A stretch of 11,282 nt of DNA from CAZLPY01 sp964561525. GTDB taxonomy: Bacteria; Patescibacteriota; UBA1384; CAJBMM01. Position 1 is the first letter of the stretch. Each line of letters begins with the position of its first letter. Under the pieces are notes generated by a model. It made no database searches and had not been told where the DNA came from. It worked only from the letters and a program-made list of their open reading frames with translations. The DNA is taken from assembly GCA_964561525.1 (NCBI GenBank), contig CAZLPY010000030.1, forward strand, positions 1 to 11,282, given 5' to 3'. A program made the translations under genes and the position numbers. Shown one piece after another: positions 1-5,977 of this stretch.

Positions 1-26
1 ACCAAATGTAGCAAATGTGAGGTTCC

Positions 27-67
27 GCCGCGGCGAGTTTAAGTCGAGCTTGTTGTATCGCCGCGGC
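27..67. repeat. Perfect 10-bp inverted repeat (hairpin) past the end of the SRPBCC gene
   Basis: The arm GCCGCGGCGA (27-36) is exactly complementary to TCGCCGCGGC (58-67), with a 21-nt spacer. It lies 20 bp beyond the stop of the minus-strand SRPBCC gene. Neither side carries a U-run, so it is not a classic intrinsic terminator, although it could still end transcription or stabilise a 3' end. Whatever lies to its left is outside the window. Confidence 0.5.
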
Positions 68-86
68 ACAGTAAGATATGCAAGAT

Positions 87-467
87 TTATGATTCAAGCA
101 GCGCTTTGATCGGGTCGAAATAGTACTGTTTCCAGCCATCTGCGATATCATCTACTTCATCTTGGGGCACTACAGTTTGATGCAAATCGAGCACCGTTTT
201 GCCGCTTTTTGCTGTGAGCGAAAACGTCACGATCGACGGCTTATCCCATGTACCACCATACCACTCCTGGATTAACGTATACGGAGCCTCAACCGTAATG
301 TTTTTGCCGTAAATTTCGCCACCCCACAGTGAAAACTCAGTTCCAACTGTAGGTTCCATCTTAGCTGGTCCGCCACCCCACTGTTCTATTGTTTTTGGGT
401 TAGTGAGCGCTTGCCACACCGCTTCAGTGTTTGCTCCAATTGTATATGTTTGATGTATGTTTTTCAT
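87..467 (-). CDS. SRPBCC / AHSA1-like domain protein
   Basis: This 126-residue protein has the pattern of the START/Bet v1-like SRPBCC fold, AHSA1 (activator of Hsp90 ATPase homologue 1-like) branch. It starts with a strand reading HQTYTIGANTEAVWQALT, followed by a TNPKTIEQWGGG segment and a GTEFSLWGGEIYGKNI segment. Next come an aromatic-rich strand (LIQEWYGGTW) and a C-terminal helix beginning near DDIADGWKQYYFDPI. The length fits a complete single-domain member. Such proteins are cytoplasmic with a hydrophobic cavity; the ligand cannot be told from sequence. The ATG is preceded about 10 nt upstream by a GGGGGA purine run, a weakly placed ribosome site. It diverges from the DUF456 gene across a 93-bp gap. 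The family call is from motif pattern only. Confidence 0.85.
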   Translation of the reverse strand: MKNIHQTYTIGANTEAVWQALTNPKTIEQWGGGPAKMEPTVGTEFSLWGGEIYGKNITVEAPYTLIQEWYGGTWDKPSIVTFSLTAKSGKTVLDLHQTVVPQDEVDDIADGWKQYYFDPIKALLES

Positions 468-525
468 AAGGTAACTATCCCCCGAATTTGATTAGTCGTC
501 AACGGCTTAACAGATGTGCGCATTG

Positions 526-545
526 CATCACATTTTGTAGTGATG
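526..545. promoter_or_regulatory. Inverted repeat CATCAC-N8-GTGATG in divergent promoter region
   Basis: CATCAC (526-531) and GTGATG (540-545) are exactly complementary with 8 nt between them. The repeat lies in the 93-bp gap between two divergent genes and just upstream of the likely -10 box of the DUF456 gene. Position and symmetry suit a dimeric repressor operator, but no partner regulator is visible, so this is inference. Confidence 0.35.
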
Positions 546-560
546 TGGTAAACTAAGCAC
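546..560 (+). promoter_or_regulatory. Extended -10 promoter, probable leaderless start for DUF456 gene
   Basis: TGG-TAAACT (546-554) resembles an extended -10 (TGn plus hexamer). Six bases separate it from the ATG at 561, so transcription would begin at or next to the start codon. No Shine-Dalgarno sequence precedes the ATG, which fits a leaderless mRNA. The -35 is poor (TTGCAT at 523-528 is 20 bp away). Confidence 0.4.
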
Positions 561-1043
561 ATGCATGACACTTTGCTCATTATTGCGGTAGTTTTGATGC
601 TGCCAGGGCTCGCTGCGCTATTCGTACCAGTCATTCCTGCCGTGCCGTACCTATTTATCGTGGCGCTCGGCTTTGGTTTGGTTGATCGCTTTCAACATCA
701 AACCGGTAGGGAATTGGTGTTTTTAGGTTTGATTGCACTCGCTTCATTTGCCGTAAGCCACTTATCAGGGATTATCGGAGCCCGAGCTGGAGGGGCAGCA
801 TCCCGATCGTTGTGGTATGGTTTAATCGGATCATTGGTCGGCCTGTTGGTGCTTCCGCCATTTGGCAGCATAGTTGGATTATTTGTGGGGGTGCTGATCG
901 GCGAGTTATTGGCGGGAAAATCGGACCGGAAAGCAGTTAAAGCAGCGGCAGCGAGCACTGCCGGATCGGTCATTGGTATGGCGATTAACATTTTGCTCGC
1001 TACCTTGTTTGTGATTCTTTTCATCTTTTTTGCCTTAACCTGA
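561..1043 (+). CDS. DUF456 family integral membrane protein
   Basis: This 160-residue, very hydrophobic protein has about four to six membrane segments (roughly residues 5-22, 24-41, 52-70, 84-120 and 135-159). It carries the DUF456 pattern: an N-terminal LPG...PVIPAVPYLFIVALGFG, then GARAGGAASRSLWYGLIGSLVG, then a Gly-rich PPFGSIVGLFVGVLIGELLAGKS loop. A charged stretch (KSDRKAVKAAAAS) precedes the last helix. The family has no established biochemical role. It is monocistronic here, with a promoter 7 nt from the ATG and no ribosome site. No clear terminator follows the stop; the next promoter on the same strand starts 37 bp downstream, so read-through into the following RNA region is possible. 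Confidence 0.88.
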   Translation: MHDTLLIIAVVLMLPGLAALFVPVIPAVPYLFIVALGFGLVDRFQHQTGRELVFLGLIALASFAVSHLSGIIGARAGGAASRSLWYGLIGSLVGLLVLPPFGSIVGLFVGVLIGELLAGKSDRKAVKAAAASTAGSVIGMAINILLATLFVILFIFFALT

Positions 1044-1079
1044 ACGTTCACCTACTATCATCATATCAAGCGAAAAGGG

Positions 1080-1108
1080 TTGACGAAGCTTTACGATTGC
1101 GCTATAAC
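1080..1108 (+). promoter_or_regulatory. Sigma70-type promoter of structured RNA 1
   Basis: TTGACG (1080-1085), a 17-bp spacer and TATAAC (1103-1108) give five of six consensus matches in each box at ideal spacing. Transcription should start near 1115. No credible protein gene follows for 900 bp, so this promoter most simply drives a non-coding RNA. Confidence 0.7.
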
Positions 1109-1114
1109 TAATGC

Positions 1115-1650
1115 ATCAAAGCATTCTTAAAAAATTTGTTTGTTTTTAAGGTGCGAGTCGCGCTTGTACAGTGGCGTCTTCGCATTGAGAGCCGGGGGCA
1201 CCCGGATTGTGTAACGCTACTGCTCTCTAGAAGGTAACAGTGCCTTCGCTTAAAACAGTGGCATGAATGATGACGCGGCAGTTCGTATGGATGGCTGATC
1301 GGCGTTGTGGGTGACACCGCGCTGATCAGCCATCCGGCCAAGGGGTTCTTTGATGGACACCAAAAGCGCCGAGCGGTAATCACCTGTCGCAAAAGGGCAC
1401 TGGCAAAATGCCCTTCGCACAAGTTGGGACATCTCAACATTTTGCTCTTTTAAAGATAGTAGCCGCCGGTAGCAGCGTAGTTGCGCCCCGACATTGGTGC
1501 TTCTCCTCTACATGCTCAGTTGATCTCAATGCGGACTGTATCTTTGAGAGTACAACTGAATACCTTCCACGCAAAAATATTTCTTCCCGATCTATGAGTG
1601 TGGAAGCAGCAGAGGCCGGCGGATAAGCATCTCCGCCGGCCTTTCTCTTG
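1115..1650 (+). ncRNA. Candidate structured non-coding RNA 1 (class unknown)
   Basis: The unit runs from a well-formed promoter to an intrinsic terminator, about 535 nt, with no credible reading frame of its own. Complementary arms fill it. A 12-bp perfect stem is 1289-1300/1324-1335. GAGAGC/GCTCTC (1187-1192/1222-1227) encloses a CGGG/CCCG hairpin (1193-1204). Others are GAAGG/CCTTC (1230-1247), AAGGGCA/TGCCCTT (1393-1415), TCAGTTG/CAACTGA (1516-1522/1553-1559) with CTCAA/TTGAG inside, and a 9-bp stem with one G-U pair at 1564-1572/1598-1606. Long-range pairs GTGCGA/TCGCAC (1151-1156/1415-1420) and GCGTC/GACGC (1174-1178/1272-1276) could close multibranch domains. I did not find RNase P, SRP or tmRNA core motifs in it. 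Ends are inferred from promoter and terminator, and the pairings are hand-found, not folded. Confidence 0.5.
1613..1650 (+). terminator. Strong intrinsic terminator of structured RNA 1
   Basis: AGGCCGGCGGA (1613-1623) and TCCGCCGGCCT (1632-1642) form a perfect 11-bp GC-rich stem with an 8-nt loop, followed by a pyrimidine tract CTTTCTCTT. This is a typical Rho-independent terminator on the plus strand. Confidence 0.85.
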
Positions 1651-1662
1651 CAGCAATTACCA

Positions 1663-1691
1663 TTGACAAATTTTGCGATCTGTCCTATTGT
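1663..1691 (+). promoter_or_regulatory. Sigma70-type promoter of structured RNA 2
   Basis: A perfect TTGACA (1663-1668), a 17-bp spacer and TATTGT (1686-1691) sit only 21 bp after the stem of the preceding terminator. The start should be near 1698. No plausible protein follows before the next terminators, so the product is probably RNA. Confidence 0.6.
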
Positions 1692-1697
1692 AAGGGT

Positions 1698-1908
1698 TGT
1701 GATTTAACAAACGTGACGAGTTGATGCTGTGCTGACGGATAGTGCTGTCCTGTCGCCAGTGTCAATGATGCAGGGGGAGGCGATCTCTCAAACGTATCGC
1801 TGTTTGGGAAGAGCAGCATGTGGTGGCTAAAGGAGGGGTTTGCGCCGGCACCTTTTGCCTGCCACATACGGCCTTGAGAGATACATGGAGCCCGTTTCGG
1901 GCTATTTT
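1698..1908 (+). ncRNA. Candidate structured non-coding RNA 2 with three-way junction
   Basis: This unit of about 210 nt lies between a good promoter and an intrinsic terminator. Bases 1783-1882 fold by eye into a coherent three-way junction. P1 is ATCTCTCAA/TTGAGAGAT (1783-1791/1874-1882), continued by CGTA/TACG (1793-1796/1867-1870). P2 is GCTG/CAGC (1799-1802/1814-1817). P3 is TGTGG/CCACA (1819-1823/1862-1866), GGC/GCC (1825-1827/1857-1859) and AAAGG/CCTTT (1829-1833/1851-1855), capped by a 17-nt G-rich loop. The junction ends 6 nt before the terminator stem, an architecture shared by riboswitches and small regulatory RNAs. I do not recognise the class; no downstream gene on the same strand is controlled, which favours a trans-acting RNA. 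If the first terminator is leaky, transcripts would end near 2022. Confidence 0.5.
1889..1908 (+). terminator. Intrinsic terminator of structured RNA 2
   Basis: AGCCCG (1889-1894), loop TTT and CGGGCT (1898-1903) are followed by ATTTT. The same 5' arm can alternatively pair as TGGAGCC (1886-1892) with GGCTCCA (1947-1953), which would exclude the terminator hairpin. A further small hairpin GCGCC/GGCGC follows at 1914-1931. Confidence 0.6.
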
Positions 1909-1964
1909 GATCAGCGCCCTTAAAAAGGCGCACGAATACCCATCCTGGCTCCACCCTGCATGTA

Positions 1965-2022
1965 AAAATGCGGGACTATTGTTCCTGCATTTTAGGCGGC
2001 ATCAACGGCGATGCCGCCTTTT
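1965..2022. terminator. Two back-to-back terminator hairpins between convergent units
   Basis: The first stem pairs 1965-1975 with 1983-1993 (11 bp with one G-U). It has A's on one side and T's on the other, so it can act on either strand. The second, AGGCGGCATC/GATGCCGCCT (1994-2003/2010-2019), is a perfect 10-bp stem followed by TTTTAATATT on the plus strand. The ABC permease gene ends at 2027 on the minus strand. The module thus probably stops both the exporter operon and plus-strand RNA transcription. Confidence 0.8.
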
Positions 2023-2026
2023 AATA

Positions 2027-2833
2027 TTAGTGCGCTTGGCGGCGGAACAGGCGAGTAGCAAAGAAGAATGCGACAGTAAAGATGCCAAGGCTCCAGGCAA
2101 TCGAGAGCCATACATGATTGCCTACAGGCTGGTTAAACAATAGTGCTCGCACCGCCTCAACAACGTGTGTCAGTGGCTGATTTTTGGCAAAAATTTGCAA
2201 CATGTGCGGCATGGTCTGCACTGGCACGAAGGTGCTTGAAACGAAAGTCAACGGGAAAATCCAAATAAAGCTTGACTGTTGTACAAACTCAACGCTTTTG
2301 CCGGCAAGGCCAATTACCGCAAATACCCACGAAAGGGCAAAGGTAAACAGCATCAGTAAGCCAAAGATACCGAGCCAATGAATGGCGGTAGCCTCAGGAC
2401 GGAAGCCTACAACCAGGCCAGTTAAAATCATCACAACCGTAGCAAAGGCGTTCCGAATTAAATCACCGATGATATGGCCTGAGATCACAGCACTCTTAGT
2501 CATCGGCAGTGAACGAAACCGATCCATAATGCCTTGCTGCATGTCGCTCGCAATGCCAACACCGGTGACGGTTGAGCCAAAGGCTGAGGTTTGCACAAAA
2601 ATGCCGGCCATCAAAAAGTTGATGTAGCTTAGGCCGCCCGTTGCAATAGCGCCGCCGAACACGTAGCGGAATAGCACCACAAACATGATTGGCTGGAGGG
2701 TAAGCGAGAGCAATTGGTCAATCTCAACCTTAATATGACGTAAGCTTCGCTGTACCATCGTTACGGTGTCAATGAAAAACCAAGCGAACGCAGATTTTTG
2801 CAGCGGTTTAAGCGCAGTTGTATTTGATTCCAT
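2027..2833 (-). CDS. ABC-2 type exporter permease, DrrB-like
   Basis: This 268-residue membrane protein is the permease partner of the adjacent ATPase. It has about six hydrophobic segments. Between the second and third lies the ABC-2 family region GIASDMQQGIMDRFRSLPM, a cytoplasmic coupling segment typical of DrrB. The later FPLTFVSSTFVPVQTMPHMLQIFAKNQPLTHVVEA stretch is also characteristic of that family. It would form the channel of a drug, lipid or antibiotic exporter; the substrate is unknown. I chose the ATG at 2833, 1 nt after the ATPase stop, because GGGAG lies 9 nt upstream. An upstream in-frame start at 2866 would overlap the ATPase gene by 32 bp. The two genes form one operon ending at the hairpins at 1965-2022. 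Confidence 0.92.
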   Translation of the reverse strand: MESNTTALKPLQKSAFAWFFIDTVTMVQRSLRHIKVEIDQLLSLTLQPIMFVVLFRYVFGGAIATGGLSYINFLMAGIFVQTSAFGSTVTGVGIASDMQQGIMDRFRSLPMTKSAVISGHIIGDLIRNAFATVVMILTGLVVGFRPEATAIHWLGIFGLLMLFTFALSWVFAVIGLAGKSVEFVQQSSFIWIFPLTFVSSTFVPVQTMPHMLQIFAKNQPLTHVVEAVRALLFNQPVGNHVWLSIAWSLGIFTVAFFFATRLFRRQAH

Positions 2834-2834
2834 G

Positions 2835-3794
2835 TTATTTCGCTCCCACTTCCGTTTCCGCGCCATGTCCTGTTAATTTCAAAAACACATCATCAAGAGT
2901 AGGCTGGTGTACCGAAAAACTTTCGACGTCAATGTCTACTTTTTCAATTTTGGAAAGTAAGGTGTTTAGAGCTGCAATGTTATTCTCTAGGGCAAAGCTA
3001 ACACGTCGGTTTTCACTGTCCTGGGTTAAAATTTGGTCAGCCATGGCTGCTACAATTTTTTCATAGTCTTTTTTAGTGGCTAGCTCCAAATCGAGTCGCT
3101 CGTGGCCCATTTGTTTCTTTAATTCATCCGGAGTGCCCTCAGCAATCACTACGCCATGATTAATCACCGCGATGTTTTCGGCTAGCCGATCAGCTTCTTC
3201 CAAATACTGTGTGGTTAGTAGCACCGTCGTACCTTCGGCAACCAATCCTTCAATAATCTCCCACATCGTAATACGACTGTGAGGATCAAGGCCAGTAGTT
3301 GGCTCATCCAAAAATAAAATTGGGGGGGTGATAATGAGGCTCGCTGCCAGGTCAAGACGGCGTCGCATTCCGCCGGAGTAGGTTTTGACTACGCGATTTG
3401 CGGCATCGGTCAATTCGAATCGCTCGATTAACTCAAGGGCACGCTTATTAGCATCTGCCGCGCCCAGATGGTACAAGCGCCCAATCATCTGTAAATTTGC
3501 AATGCCGGTTAGTTTATCATCTACCGCCGCATATTGTCCGGTTAAACCAATGTTTGCTCGCACGTCATCTGGTTGTTTCGCTACGTCGAACCCGGCAACG
3601 GTTGCACTACCAGCATCAATGCGGAGCAGTGTAGTGAGCATCCGCACGATAGTAGTTTTGCCAGCACCGTTTGGTCCAAGCAACGCAAAAACAGTGCCCT
3701 GTGGCACCTTTAGATTGACTCCCTTTAGCACTTCATTAGCACCGTAGGATTTTCTTAAATCCTTTGCCTCAATGGCAAATTGGGTCATATTCAC
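2835..3794 (-). CDS. ABC exporter ATP-binding protein, DrrA-like
   Basis: The 319-residue protein has one complete nucleotide-binding domain plus a C-terminal extension. Walker A is GPNGAGKTT (40-48), the Q-loop Gln is at 87, the signature is YSGGMRRR (139-146) and Walker B is ILFLDEP with its D-loop (159-170). The H-loop position holds Gln196 (TTQYLEEAD) instead of His. This is usual for the daunorubicin-resistance DrrA branch, not a defect. The C-terminal part ends in the family's HQPTLDDVFLKLTG motif. It powers the membrane partner encoded just downstream. The first possible codon is GTG (3794), with an ATG two codons later. Neither has a Shine-Dalgarno sequence, and a -10-like TACAAT sits 6 nt upstream of the GTG, so a leaderless start is likely. 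Confidence 0.94.
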   Translation of the reverse strand: MNMTQFAIEAKDLRKSYGANEVLKGVNLKVPQGTVFALLGPNGAGKTTIVRMLTTLLRIDAGSATVAGFDVAKQPDDVRANIGLTGQYAAVDDKLTGIANLQMIGRLYHLGAADANKRALELIERFELTDAANRVVKTYSGGMRRRLDLAASLIITPPILFLDEPTTGLDPHSRITMWEIIEGLVAEGTTVLLTTQYLEEADRLAENIAVINHGVVIAEGTPDELKKQMGHERLDLELATKKDYEKIVAAMADQILTQDSENRRVSFALENNIAALNTLLSKIEKVDIDVESFSVHQPTLDDVFLKLTGHGAETEVGAK

Positions 3795-3800
3795 CCAATC

Positions 3801-3829
3801 ATTGTAACAGTTTTTGCTTGATCTGGCTA
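3801..3829 (-). promoter_or_regulatory. Probable promoter of the ABC exporter operon
   Basis: On the minus strand, TAGCCA (3829-3824), a 17-bp spacer and TACAAT (3806-3801) precede the GTG at 3794 by 6 nt. The -35 matches four of six consensus bases and the -10 five of six. It overlaps the 3' intergenic end of the helicase gene. The short distance implies a leaderless transcript. Confidence 0.45.
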
Positions 3830-3833
3830 GAGC

Positions 3834-5045
3834 TTAGTAAGCAGAGTGCTGCGGTACAAAAGTCAGGGCGTTGCCGCCTTTGCCGGCTCGGCCAGTGCGA
3901 CCAATGCGATGAATGTAATCCTCATAGGTATTTGGCTGGTCAAAGTTAATCACATGGGTAACATCGGGGATGTCCAACCCGCGCGCCGCCACGTCAGTAG
4001 CTACCAGCGCTCGCACCGCATTATTTTTGAATGCAGCCAGTGCACGCTGGCGCTGACTTTGTGATTTGTTGCCATGAATGGCCTCAGCTGGGACGCCGTT
4101 TTTGACCAAATTTTCGGAAAGACGTTGCACGCCGTGCTTTGTTTCGCCAAAAATCAGTACTTTTTCAAACTGATCGCCTGAAAGCATACCAAGCAGCAGC
4201 TCAATTTTGTGTTCTGGAGTACCATAATGCACCACATCTTGTTCAATGTGCGCGCTGGTCACGCCCTTGGCCACTGAGATGCTGACAGGGTCGACCATCA
4301 CTTTTCGGACCAGCGCATTAATATCTGCCGTCATAGTTGCGCTAAAACACAGCGTTTGTCGGGTCGTCGGGATTTGGTCAACCAAAAAGTGAATGTCCTT
4401 ACTAAAGCCCATATCAAACATGCGATCGGCCTCATCTAGCACTAGCATGGTGACCGCCTCCAAATGGAGGAATCCACGATTGTTTAAATCCTTCAGACGT
4501 CCGGGGGTGCCGATCACAACGTGCGGTCGGCGAAATAGCCCACTAATTTGACGTTGGATGTTGGTGCCACCAACACACACAACTGAATTCAAACGCAGGC
4601 CGGTAGAAAAAGCGCGGAACTCCTGATCAATTTGCAAGGCCAGCTCGCGTGTGGGGACGATAATTAATGCGCCACCGGGTTTATGCATGAGGCTGTTAAT
4701 GATTGGCAGCAAAAACGCGGCCGTTTTACCGGTGCCGGTGTTGGCTAAACCAATTAAATCCTTGCCGTCTAAAATAGGACCAATAGCTTGATCTTGAATC
4801 GGTGTGGGGGTGACGTAGCCATGCGATTTTACATTTCGCTTTAGTGCCTCATCCAACCCAAAATCGGCGAATGAATGCGTTGGCACATACGCTTGTTGCT
4901 CTGTCGCTACTGGAGCCTTGTTGATAAATTTATCCGGGTGGATGTAGGCGCCACGGAATTTCGGGCGTGATTGAAAACGGGGGCGGGCAGCACCTCGAAA
5001 CGACGCACTACGTGACCGGCCACCACCATAATAAGAGTTCTGCAC
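3834..5045 (-). CDS. DEAD-box ATP-dependent RNA helicase (RhlE-like)
   Basis: This 403-residue protein carries the full helicase set. The Q-motif region is GYVTPTPIQ (76-84), motif I ANTGTGKT (101-108), Ia PTREL (131-135), Ib TPGR (180-183), II DEAD (204-207), III SAT (235-237), V ATDVAARGLDIP (349-360) and VI HRIGRTGR (379-386). An N-terminal extension of about 50 residues is rich in Arg, Gly, Ser and Phe (GGGRSRS, RPRFQSRPKFRG). It is RGG-like and probably aids RNA binding; there is no long C-terminal tail. The family unwinds RNA in ribosome assembly, mRNA decay and cold adaptation. The GTG start has GAAAGG 5 nt upstream. It has its own promoter and a structured leader. The RhlE assignment is by overall similarity; other DEAD-box subfamilies are possible. 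Confidence 0.95.
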   Translation of the reverse strand: MQNSYYGGGRSRSASFRGAARPRFQSRPKFRGAYIHPDKFINKAPVATEQQAYVPTHSFADFGLDEALKRNVKSHGYVTPTPIQDQAIGPILDGKDLIGLANTGTGKTAAFLLPIINSLMHKPGGALIIVPTRELALQIDQEFRAFSTGLRLNSVVCVGGTNIQRQISGLFRRPHVVIGTPGRLKDLNNRGFLHLEAVTMLVLDEADRMFDMGFSKDIHFLVDQIPTTRQTLCFSATMTADINALVRKVMVDPVSISVAKGVTSAHIEQDVVHYGTPEHKIELLLGMLSGDQFEKVLIFGETKHGVQRLSENLVKNGVPAEAIHGNKSQSQRQRALAAFKNNAVRALVATDVAARGLDIPDVTHVINFDQPNTYEDYIHRIGRTGRAGKGGNALTFVPQHSAY

Positions 5046-5056
5046 AAATACCTTTC

Positions 5057-5105
5057 GGGTTATATATTATCTTGTTGCGATGAACAGCGAGATAATGTAA
5101 CACCC
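5057..5105 (-). promoter_or_regulatory. Structured 5' leader of the helicase mRNA
   Basis: On the minus strand GGGT (5105-5102) pairs with ACCC (5060-5057). Nested inside are TTATCT (5095-5090) with AGATAA (5072-5067), and TGTT (5086-5083) with AACA (5076-5073). The hairpin ends directly against the ribosome site GAAAGG (5056-5051). With a start near 5126 the leader is about 80 nt. Long structured leaders are common on cold-shock helicase mRNAs, so temperature or autogenous control is plausible but unproven. Confidence 0.4.
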
Positions 5106-5132
5106 GGTATTCATGACACAATTGTTTCATTA

Positions 5133-5161
5133 ATTGTAACACAAGCCTTTTTATTTGTCAA
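5133..5161 (-). promoter_or_regulatory. Sigma70-type promoter of the helicase gene
   Basis: On the minus strand, perfect TTGACA (5161-5156), a 17-bp spacer and TACAAT (5138-5133, five of six matches). Transcription should start near 5126. Confidence 0.8.
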
Positions 5162-5191
5162 ATAGGCGAATGCCTGAGTGTGTCGGCCGCC

Positions 5192-5233
5192 AATAAAATA
5201 ACGGCGATCTTCGCTAATGGCAAAGACCGCCGT
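5192..5233 (-). terminator. Intrinsic terminator of the two-gene hypothetical operon
   Basis: On the minus strand ACGGCGGTCT (5233-5224) pairs with AGATCGCCGT (5210-5201), 10 bp with one G-U, and is followed by TATTTTATT. It begins 9 bp after the stop of the 122-residue gene and insulates it from the helicase promoter. Confidence 0.8.
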
Positions 5234-5242
5234 AGTGTGTTT

Positions 5243-5611
5243 CTAGTTCGCGCTAGAAGGCGCAGTTGCTTTTTTCTGTCGGCCCATATTGACCTCCTTT
5301 GCTATCTCCTCCAGATCGACCATTCCGTCATCGAGAGTATTGACAACTCGGTCGATGACCGCGTGGTAGAACGCGACATGATACGGCTCAGCCACGGGGG
5401 CGTCTGCGCAAACAGCCTGCAGAAGATTCTCATCGTTGCTTACACGAGGAATTGAGAACTGGGATATGCCAATATGATGCCCCCCAAAGTAAACATTCAG
5501 CTCATATATCTGTGTGTTGTCTCCTTTGTTCCACTCATTGGTGCTGAGCTTCCAAACTTCGCTTGAGGGAAGATTGACGATCAGGCCGAGACGTCGTGAA
5601 ATTAGTCTCAT
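5243..5611 (-). CDS. Hypothetical protein, second gene of a two-gene operon
   Basis: This 122-residue protein belongs to no family I recognise. It has a mixed beta-rich N-terminal half (LGLIVNLPSSEVWKLS; IYELNVYFGGHHIGIS) and a more helical C-terminal half (YHVAFYHAVIDRVVNTL; DDGMVDLEEIAKEVNMG). It ends in a polar Lys/Ala/Ser tail. No signal peptide or membrane span is visible, so it is probably cytoplasmic. A strong AAAGGAGG ribosome site lies 8 nt before the ATG and overlaps the upstream gene's stop codon. Together with the downstream terminator this makes it a convincing real gene, translationally linked to its neighbour. Confidence 0.75.
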   Translation of the reverse strand: MRLISRRLGLIVNLPSSEVWKLSTNEWNKGDNTQIYELNVYFGGHHIGISQFSIPRVSNDENLLQAVCADAPVAEPYHVAFYHAVIDRVVNTLDDGMVDLEEIAKEVNMGRQKKATAPSSAN

Positions 5612-5624
5612 TGAGTACCCTCCT

Positions 5625-5912
5625 TTATGTCAGGCGAGGCGGCACAATCTCCCGCACCATGCCGGTACGGATCTCAATCGCATCGGCGATAGAGGGAACA
5701 TCGATTGTGGTGTGGCCGCCGCATGGTGCCTGCTCGGATTCCAGCTTCACGCCCAGAGCTACACCGATGTCGAGTGGCTGAGCGATGGTGACGCGTTGTC
5801 CAAGCACACAGGTTATGGGCTCTGCAGTGTAGACGCGCCCGTCGTCGCCTTGAATCTCGGTGCGGTTCTTACCGTTGAGCGGGGTAAGTACCGTACCCAT
5901 TAATCTTGCCAT
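5625..5912 (-). CDS. Small hypothetical protein, first gene of a two-gene operon
   Basis: This 95-residue protein has no family I can name. It is predicted to be beta-rich: GTVLTPLNGKNRTEIQGDDGRVYTAEPI, then LGQRVTIAQPLDIGVALGVKLE, then a C-terminal IADAIEIRTGMVREIV segment. The spacing of glycines and the DDGRVY turn are reminiscent of small OB or SH3-like barrels, but that is only a resemblance. I chose the ATG at 5912 because GGAAGGA lies 9 nt upstream. Longer in-frame starts would run back through the tmRNA promoter and gene. Its stop lies 13 bp before the next gene's ATG. It reads divergently from the tmRNA gene. Confidence 0.7.
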   Translation of the reverse strand: MARLMGTVLTPLNGKNRTEIQGDDGRVYTAEPITCVLGQRVTIAQPLDIGVALGVKLESEQAPCGGHTTIDVPSIADAIEIRTGMVREIVPPRLT

Positions 5913-5948
5913 GTTGTTAAGTCCTTCCGCTAAGTGAAGTCGTGCTAG

Positions 5949-5977
5949 TTGACAGGGTATCACATTTCTGCTACAAT
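5949..5977 (+). promoter_or_regulatory. Promoter of the tmRNA gene
   Basis: TTGACA (5949-5954), a 17-bp spacer and TACAAT (5972-5977), five of six matches in the -10. The start should fall near 5984, giving a short 5' leader of about 33 nt that would be trimmed (by RNase P in known tmRNAs) to the mature end at 6017. Confidence 0.88.

Noticed and set aside
1594..1625. Possible SRP RNA core (GGAAGCAGCAGAGG), and a similar GGGAAGAGCAGC at 1806-1817
   Set aside because: The flanking symmetric and asymmetric loops of SRP domain IV cannot be formed; the bases belong instead to the 1564-1606 stem and the P2 hairpin.
1108..1626. Several open frames of 60-110 residues on both strands
   Set aside because: None has a ribosome site with a believable protein composition. 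They are rich in Cys, His, Arg and Ser as expected of random frames, and lie over stems, promoter and terminator of the RNA candidate.
1948..1955. GCTCCACC shared with the tmRNA 3' end, as a second attachment site
   Set aside because: Only 8 matching bases, expected by chance in a window this size, and located on the wrong side of the recombinase.
1115..2022. RNase P RNA (rnpB)
   Set aside because: No GAGGAAAGTCC-type P4 strand or ACAGAAA partner found on either strand.
1685..2143. Frames of 89 (minus) and 107 (plus) residues
   Set aside because: They run through four terminator hairpins and the end of the ABC permease gene; no family resemblance.
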